This document shows, in pieces, positions 14,545 through 18,093 of a stretch of DNA of 18,093 bases; positions within the stretch are counted from its first letter, which is position 1; each line of letters starts with the position of its first letter. The notes under the pieces were generated by a model, which saw only the letters and a list, made by a program, of their open reading frames with translations, made no database searches and had not been told where the DNA came from. Location of the stretch: the NCBI GenBank assembly GCA_035629935.1, contig DASQLQ010000021.1, positions 1-18,093 of the forward strand, in the 5' to 3' direction. Position numbers and translations under genes: made by a program. This stretch comes from DASQLQ01 sp035629935. GTDB taxonomy: Bacteria > Actinomycetota > CADDZG01 > WHSQ01.

Positions 14545-15716
14545 CTTCAAATAGGTGGGTCGCGATAGGGATCGCGGCCCTGGCACTGTCGACGTGTGGC
14601 GCTACCAGTGTGCCCAACGACGCGGCGCAGAGCTCGAGCGCCATCGATCTGCGCGAGATCGCTTCGGGCCTGACGGCGCCACTCGGAGTCACGCATTCCC
14701 CTGATGGTTCTCGCCGCTTGTTCGTGAGCGAGCAGGAGGGGGTCATCAGGATCGTCAAAGGCGGCAAGCTCTTGCCCCGACCCTTCATCGATATCAGCGA
14801 TGTGATCACGAGTGGAGGAGAGCGAGGCCTGCTCGGGCTGAGCTTCCATCCCGCTTTCGGAAAGAACCGGCGCTTCTACGTCAATTACACGGACCTCGAG
14901 GGCGACTCGGTGATCGCCGAGTACAAGGCATCGCGCCGACGTCCGAACCGGGCAAGTCCGAGCACAGCGCGCGAGGTGCTGACTTTCGACCAGCCCTACT
15001 CGAACCACAACGGCGGCGGGCTGGCGTTCGGCCCGGATGGCTACCTGTACATAGCCGTGGGTGATGGCGGATCGGGTGGCGACCCGCAAGGCAACGGGCA
15101 GCGCAAGGACACACTGCTCGGCAAGATGCTGAGGATCGACGTAGACGATCGTTCTGGAGGCCGGCAGTACGGGATCCCGCCCGACAACCCGTTCGTGGAC
15201 GAAGCCGGCGCACAGCCCGAGATCTGGTCTTACGGGCTTCGCAACCCATGGAGGTTCAGTTTCGATCGCGTCGGGGGCGCCATGTGGATCGGCGACGTTG
15301 GCCAGAACGAATGGGAAGAGGTCGACTTCGAACCTGGTTCGTCTCCGGGGGGCTTGAATTTCGGATGGAACATCAAAGAGGGGACCCATTGCTACGCGAG
15401 CCAGACGGACTGCGAGGTTGCCGATCGTGCCGGCGACCTGACCGATCCCGTTGAGGAGTACAACCATGAATTGGGCTGCTCGGTGACCGGTGGTCACGTG
15501 TACCGGGGTCGTCGGTTCTCAGGATTGCGCGGCCTCTACTTCTTCGCCGACTACTGCTCGGGAACGATCTGGGCCCTCGACTCCGATGAGCGGTTACAAG
15601 CAAGTGAAGTGAAGTTGGAGTCCGGCTTGTCGATCAGTTCGTTCGGCGAGAGCCAATCCGGCGAGTTATTCGTCACCGACCACGGCGGCAAGTTGCTGCA
15701 GGTGGTAGCCAAGTAG
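14523..15716 (+). CDS. GSDH-family (glucose/sorbosone dehydrogenase-like) propeller, probable lipoprotein, likely CTG start
   Basis: A 397-residue protein if started at CTG 14523. The catalytic part is a six-bladed GSDH propeller, the fold of PQQ-dependent soluble aldose sugar dehydrogenases. Family motifs include G-L-T-A-P-L-G-V, R-G-L-L-G-L-S-F-H-P, Y-S-N-H-N-G-G-G-L-A-F-G-P-D-G (likely catalytic His) and G-L-R-N-P-W-R-F. Upstream of the first ordinary start (GTG 14610, which has no ribosome site) the same frame encodes N-R-W-V-A-I-G-I-A-A-L-A-L-S-T-C-G, an export signal with a lipobox-like L-S-T-C. No ATG, GTG or TTG lies in that part before a TAA at 14502, and CTG 14523 follows GGAGGGG. 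The gene overlaps the upstream metalloenzyme gene by 22 bases. A single-base sequence error creating a frame change is the main alternative. PQQ binding is inferred. Confidence 0.78.
   Translation: MGGFVSLASNRWVAIGIAALALSTCGATSVPNDAAQSSSAIDLREIASGLTAPLGVTHSPDGSRRLFVSEQEGVIRIVKGGKLLPRPFIDISDVITSGGERGLLGLSFHPAFGKNRRFYVNYTDLEGDSVIAEYKASRRRPNRASPSTAREVLTFDQPYSNHNGGGLAFGPDGYLYIAVGDGGSGGDPQGNGQRKDTLLGKMLRIDVDDRSGGRQYGIPPDNPFVDEAGAQPEIWSYGLRNPWRFSFDRVGGAMWIGDVGQNEWEEVDFEPGSSPGGLNFGWNIKEGTHCYASQTDCEVADRAGDLTDPVEEYNHELGCSVTGGHVYRGRRFSGLRGLYFFADYCSGTIWALDSDERLQASEVKLESGLSISSFGESQSGELFVTDHGGKLLQVVAK
14557..14580 (+). other. Ten-base-pair hairpin between the metalloenzyme stop and the GSDH domain
   Basis: Bases 14557-14566 pair with 14571-14580 (one T-G wobble) around an AGGG loop. 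It begins 12 bases after the metalloenzyme stop codon. It could be a terminator for that gene, though no T-run follows, or it could simply be the GC-rich coding sequence of the signal peptide, as the downstream reading frame passes straight through it. Confidence 0.4.
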
Positions 15717-15732
15717 TCCGCGCGTCCAGTCT

Positions 15733-16311
15733 TCAGCGGAGGTCGTGGCGGATACCCGCCTTCATGGGAGGCGGGACGTAGTCGAGACACCCGCCCTGTT
15801 CTGCGGAGTCCTCGTCGGACGCGCATTCCGCCTCGTCTTCGTAACTGGCGATCGCTCGCCACCGGTACTCCTTGATCCTTCGAGCCAACAATTTCTTCGG
15901 GAACACCACCCGCACTGAGGCCGCGTTCGGTTTCGTTACCGGAACATTGGCGATGAACTCGCCCGGCCCCCCGAACCCCTGCGAATACATCCCCGCGTGT
16001 AGACCCTCCTCTTCGGAATAGTCGATCTTCAGGTACCGGTTCTCACCGAACTCGTCTTCCCGATCCCGATCGACGTCGAACAGCATCGCGAACCAGGATT
16101 CCTCCGCAGCGAGTATCGAGGGTTCCCAGTCTTCGTGGGTGACGATGATGTGGACGAGCTTCCCTTTGGATCCATGCCTATGGGAAGCCGCCTTGATATC
16201 GAGAGCCCCGTTAACGTCGTCGGGGTCGGGCACCGACTTCTTGTCGGCGCTCACGGGGGCAGGAACGCCCAGGAGCAGCGCCGTCACCAGAAAGAGCGAC
16301 CACCGTTTCAT
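15733..16311 (-). CDS. Secreted protein of unknown function
   Basis: A 192-residue protein with a clear signal peptide (M-K-R-W-S start, Leu-rich core, V-S-A-D cleavage region near residue 23). The mature protein starts D-P-D-D-V-N-G-A-L-D-I-K-A-A-S-H and continues with beta-rich sequence, many acidic residues and two Cys near the C-terminus (A-E-C-A-S, G-G-C-L-D). The pattern L-D-I-K...H-I-I-V-T-H-E-D-W-E recalls small secreted beta-sandwich proteins seen in environmental actinobacterial genomes, but I cannot name a family. The stop lies 16 bases from the convergent GSDH gene. The ATG has only a weak AGGG directly before it, so expression may be low. Nothing in its sequence gives a function. 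Confidence 0.78.
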   Translation of the reverse strand: MKRWSLFLVTALLLGVPAPVSADKKSVPDPDDVNGALDIKAASHRHGSKGKLVHIIVTHEDWEPSILAAEESWFAMLFDVDRDREDEFGENRYLKIDYSEEEGLHAGMYSQGFGGPGEFIANVPVTKPNAASVRVVFPKKLLARRIKEYRWRAIASYEDEAECASDEDSAEQGGCLDYVPPPMKAGIRHDLR

Positions 16312-16376
16312 CCCTACTCAGGATAGGCCCGGGCAGGAGTAACTAGGTCCTGCACCTCGTCGCTGCGCAGCTCGAG

Positions 16377-16790
16377 TTAACCGGCGCGCTCCAGGATCAC
16401 AACCGGGATCTGTCGGTCCGTCTTCCGTTCGTATTGGGCGAAGGGGGGCATCAGGTGCTTCTGTTTCTCCCAGATGCGTTCGCGTTCGTCCCCCTCTGCG
16501 ACGCGGAAGGTGACATCGATCATGTCGGTACCGATCTCGGCTCGGCCCTTGGGGTGGGCTTTGACGTTGTAGTACCAATCGGGATGGGTCGGTGCTCCGC
16601 CTTTGGACCCGAAGACCGCCCATGTGTTCTCGTCGATGGGCTGATAGGCGAGCGGGTTCACGCGCTCGACGCCACTTTTGGCGCCGGTGTGATGCATGAG
16701 GAGTATCGGCGCGTTCTCGAAGGGGCCGCCGACGCGGCCTTCGTTGGAACGGAATTCTTCGATGATGTTGGTGTTCCAGTCATTGACCAT
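16377..16790 (-). CDS. Ddn-type F420-dependent nitroreductase/oxidoreductase
   Basis: A 137-residue protein of the deazaflavin (F420)-dependent oxidoreductase family that includes mycobacterial Ddn. These split-barrel proteins use reduced F420 to reduce quinones, nitro compounds or other substrates. Family motifs are W-N-T-N-I-I-E-E-F-R at the start, G-G-P-F-E-N-A-P-I-L-L-M-H-H-T-G-A-K-S-G, and G-A-P-T-H-P-D-W-Y-Y-N, which shapes the F420 pocket. Length is normal. I chose ATG 16790, where the conserved N-terminus begins and AGAGG lies three bases upstream, over an in-frame TTG at 16802. Presence of the gene implies that the organism makes F420, which fits an actinobacterium. The gene is divergent from the TolB/RTX gene. 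Confidence 0.92.
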   Translation of the reverse strand: MVNDWNTNIIEEFRSNEGRVGGPFENAPILLMHHTGAKSGVERVNPLAYQPIDENTWAVFGSKGGAPTHPDWYYNVKAHPKGRAEIGTDMIDVTFRVAEGDERERIWEKQKHLMPPFAQYERKTDRQIPVVILERAG

Positions 16791-16905
16791 CAGCCTCTGC
16801 AACGCTGCTTGGCTCTTGCCGATTCCTTGGATATGGCCTGGTTGGGCTATGGCTAAATGGTTCCCAGAGGCATCTGCTTCTCGTATCAGAACAAATCAGA
16901 CTTTT

Positions 16906-18093
16906 GTGAAGAGTTTGGCTCCAACCAGACTGCGTTCCCTGGCTGCTTCCGTCCTGATGGCAATCCTGGTCGTCTCCGGCATCCCGAGCGCCCTCGCCGC
17001 GTTTCCCGGGGAGAACGGGCCCATCGCCTATCGACACGACGCCGAGATCTTCACGATGAACGCCGACGGCTCGAGCCAAGCATCGGTGCCGAACACCGCA
17101 AACCCGACCGATCCCGCCTGGTCCGCCGACGGCAACCGGCTGGCTTTCGTCCGCGATAACGACATCTGGATCATCGGGGCATCGGGCTCCGGTGCCCGGA
17201 ACCTGACGAAGACGGCGGACTTCCTCGACGCGGAACCGTCCTGGTCTCCCGACGGCACCGAGATTGCGTTCGCCAGTTTCCGAAACAGCAACTGGGAGAT
17301 ATATGTCGTTCGCGCGAGTGACGGCGGCGGCGAACGTCAGTTAACCGAAGACACCGACCTTAGCCGTCGCGATCCCAGCACCTCTCCGTCGTGGTCGCCG
17401 GACGGCTCGACGATTGTGTTCTTCAGCGATCATCTCGGCGCTTTCGGTCTCTACGTGATGCCGTCGGACACGGGCGATCCCGAGAGCTTCATCGTTCCGA
17501 CCTCGGCGGGCAACAACTCTCCCTCGTGGTTCCCTGACGGGTCCAAGATCGCCTACACGAACGAGACTGAGTTGTGGGTCACGGACCCCGATGGAACCGA
17601 TCAGACGAAGCTCACAACCGGCGCTCGAGTGTCAGCTGGGTTGGCGGTTTCCCCCGACGGGACGAAGATAGCGTTCACGTCCCAGCGGGATGGAAACCAC
17701 GAGATCTATGTTGCCGATCCCGATGGAAGTAATCAGGTGAACATCACGAACAGTCCCGACACCGACGACCGGCTACCCGACTGGGGAGTCCCCGGCGACG
17801 GCACGACCGATGGTGAGGTCCAGGGGACCGACGAGGACGACGAACTCAACGGCTCTCCGCAATCTGACACCGTTTTCGCCGGAGCTGGTAACGACATCAT
17901 CTCTACACATGGCGGAGCCGACACCGTGTTCGGGGAAGAAGGCAACGACCGCATCAACGGCGGTGCCGGAAACGACAAGCTCTACGGTGAGTTCGGCCCC
18001 CAGGGCGCGACACCGTTCCGCTCGGGACGTAGAGCGATGCTGCAGGACGAACCCGCGCCGGGCAACGACGTACTCAAAGGCGGGGGAGGCAAC
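16906..18093 (+). CDS. Secreted TolB-like (PD40) propeller with RTX calcium-binding repeats, 3' end outside window
   Basis: At least 396 residues, open to the right edge. From GTG 16906 the protein begins with an Arg-containing start, a hydrophobic core and S-A-L-A-A, a good signal peptide; ATG 16849 in the same frame is an alternative, and neither has a clear Shine-Dalgarno sequence. Five or more PD40/TolB-type blades follow, seen as repeats of P-S/A-W-S-P-D-G-x-x-I-A-F, spaced about 40-50 residues. Near the end, G-A-G-N-D, E-G-N-D and G-G-A-G-N-D-K-L-Y-G are RTX nonapeptide repeats, which bind calcium and are typical of large secreted proteins. A 23-residue non-repeat stretch splits the RTX block before G-N-D-V-L-K-G-G-G-G. 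Function of the whole is unknown; adhesion or extracellular binding is plausible. Confidence 0.85.
   Translation, partial: MKSLAPTRLRSLAASVLMAILVVSGIPSALAAFPGENGPIAYRHDAEIFTMNADGSSQASVPNTANPTDPAWSADGNRLAFVRDNDIWIIGASGSGARNLTKTADFLDAEPSWSPDGTEIAFASFRNSNWEIYVVRASDGGGERQLTEDTDLSRRDPSTSPSWSPDGSTIVFFSDHLGAFGLYVMPSDTGDPESFIVPTSAGNNSPSWFPDGSKIAYTNETELWVTDPDGTDQTKLTTGARVSAGLAVSPDGTKIAFTSQRDGNHEIYVADPDGSNQVNITNSPDTDDRLPDWGVPGDGTTDGEVQGTDEDDELNGSPQSDTVFAGAGNDIISTHGGADTVFGEEGNDRINGGAGNDKLYGEFGPQGATPFRSGRRAMLQDEPAPGNDVLKGGGGN

Noticed and set aside
14547..15497. Minus-strand open frame opposite the GSDH-type gene
   Set aside because: The plus strand encodes clear GSDH motifs over the same bases.
16341..16375. 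Inverted repeat GCAGGA/TCCTGC and palindrome GCTGCGCAGC between the Ddn-type gene and the secreted-protein gene
   Set aside because: Short stems without a T-run or conserved operator pattern; such matches are expected by chance in GC-rich DNA.
16857..17159. Plus-strand open frame at the start of the TolB/RTX gene in another frame
   Set aside because: The frame from GTG 16906 gives a signal peptide and PD40 repeats and stays open to the window end.
17830..18000. Repeated GGC-rich units that might look like a CRISPR or tandem DNA repeat
   Set aside because: They are coding repeats of the RTX nonapeptide; the DNA units vary and have no spacer structure.
1..18093. Prophage, insertion sequence or defence island
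   Set aside because: Apart from the partial recombinase at the left edge there are no phage structural genes, transposases, CRISPR arrays, toxin-antitoxin pairs or restriction genes.

Overview
This window looks like chromosomal DNA from a high-GC actinobacterium (Actinomycetota), probably an uncultivated or deep-branching lineage. The support is indirect: GC-rich codon use, frequent GTG/TTG starts, a Ddn-type F420-dependent oxidoreductase, LigD-type NHEJ polymerases, actinobacterial-style ABC-2 transporters and many Sec-exported proteins. No rRNA or phylogenetic marker is present, so the assignment is inference.

Layout, left to right. (1) 1-357: the catalytic C-terminal end of a tyrosine recombinase, cut by the window edge, whose last 10 bases overlap the 5' end of an intact tRNA-Val(TAC). 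(2) 358-3763: a small single-pass membrane protein, a PPOX-family flavin-binding protein, a secreted M14 zinc carboxypeptidase on the minus strand, and a 123-aa secreted Cys-containing protein. (3) 3760-5795: two stand-alone LigD-type polymerase/primase genes, divergently oriented, with no ligase or Ku in view. (4) 5801-9460: a four-gene ABC-2 transporter operon (ATPase, permease, ATPase, permease) joined by 4-bp stop/start overlaps and flanked by two diverged copies of one gene tail. The right copy ends an intact NHL beta-propeller gene; the left copy is a remnant. (5) 9404-11954: the NHL protein, a divergent 55-aa Cys-rich secreted protein, and a five-TM protein with a C-terminal type 1 copper (cupredoxin) domain. 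(6) 12067-15716: a large secreted M19/amidohydrolase-like protein with a BamE-like tail, overlapped by a sugar dehydrogenase-like (GSDH) gene that seems to start at CTG and to encode a lipoprotein. (7) 15733-18093: a secreted protein of unknown function and a Ddn-type F420 oxidoreductase on the minus strand, then a secreted TolB-like propeller with RTX calcium-binding repeats that runs off the window.

The genes do not form one obvious pathway. The strongest theme is the cell envelope: most products carry a signal peptide, lipobox or membrane segments, and three different beta-propeller folds (NHL, GSDH, TolB/PD40) lie within about 9 kb. The two LigD polymerases are the main cytoplasmic DNA-repair feature. 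The observations most worth following are the divergent polymerase pair, the gene-tail repeats flanking the ABC operon, the probable CTG-started lipoprotein, and the integrase/tRNA junction at the left edge.
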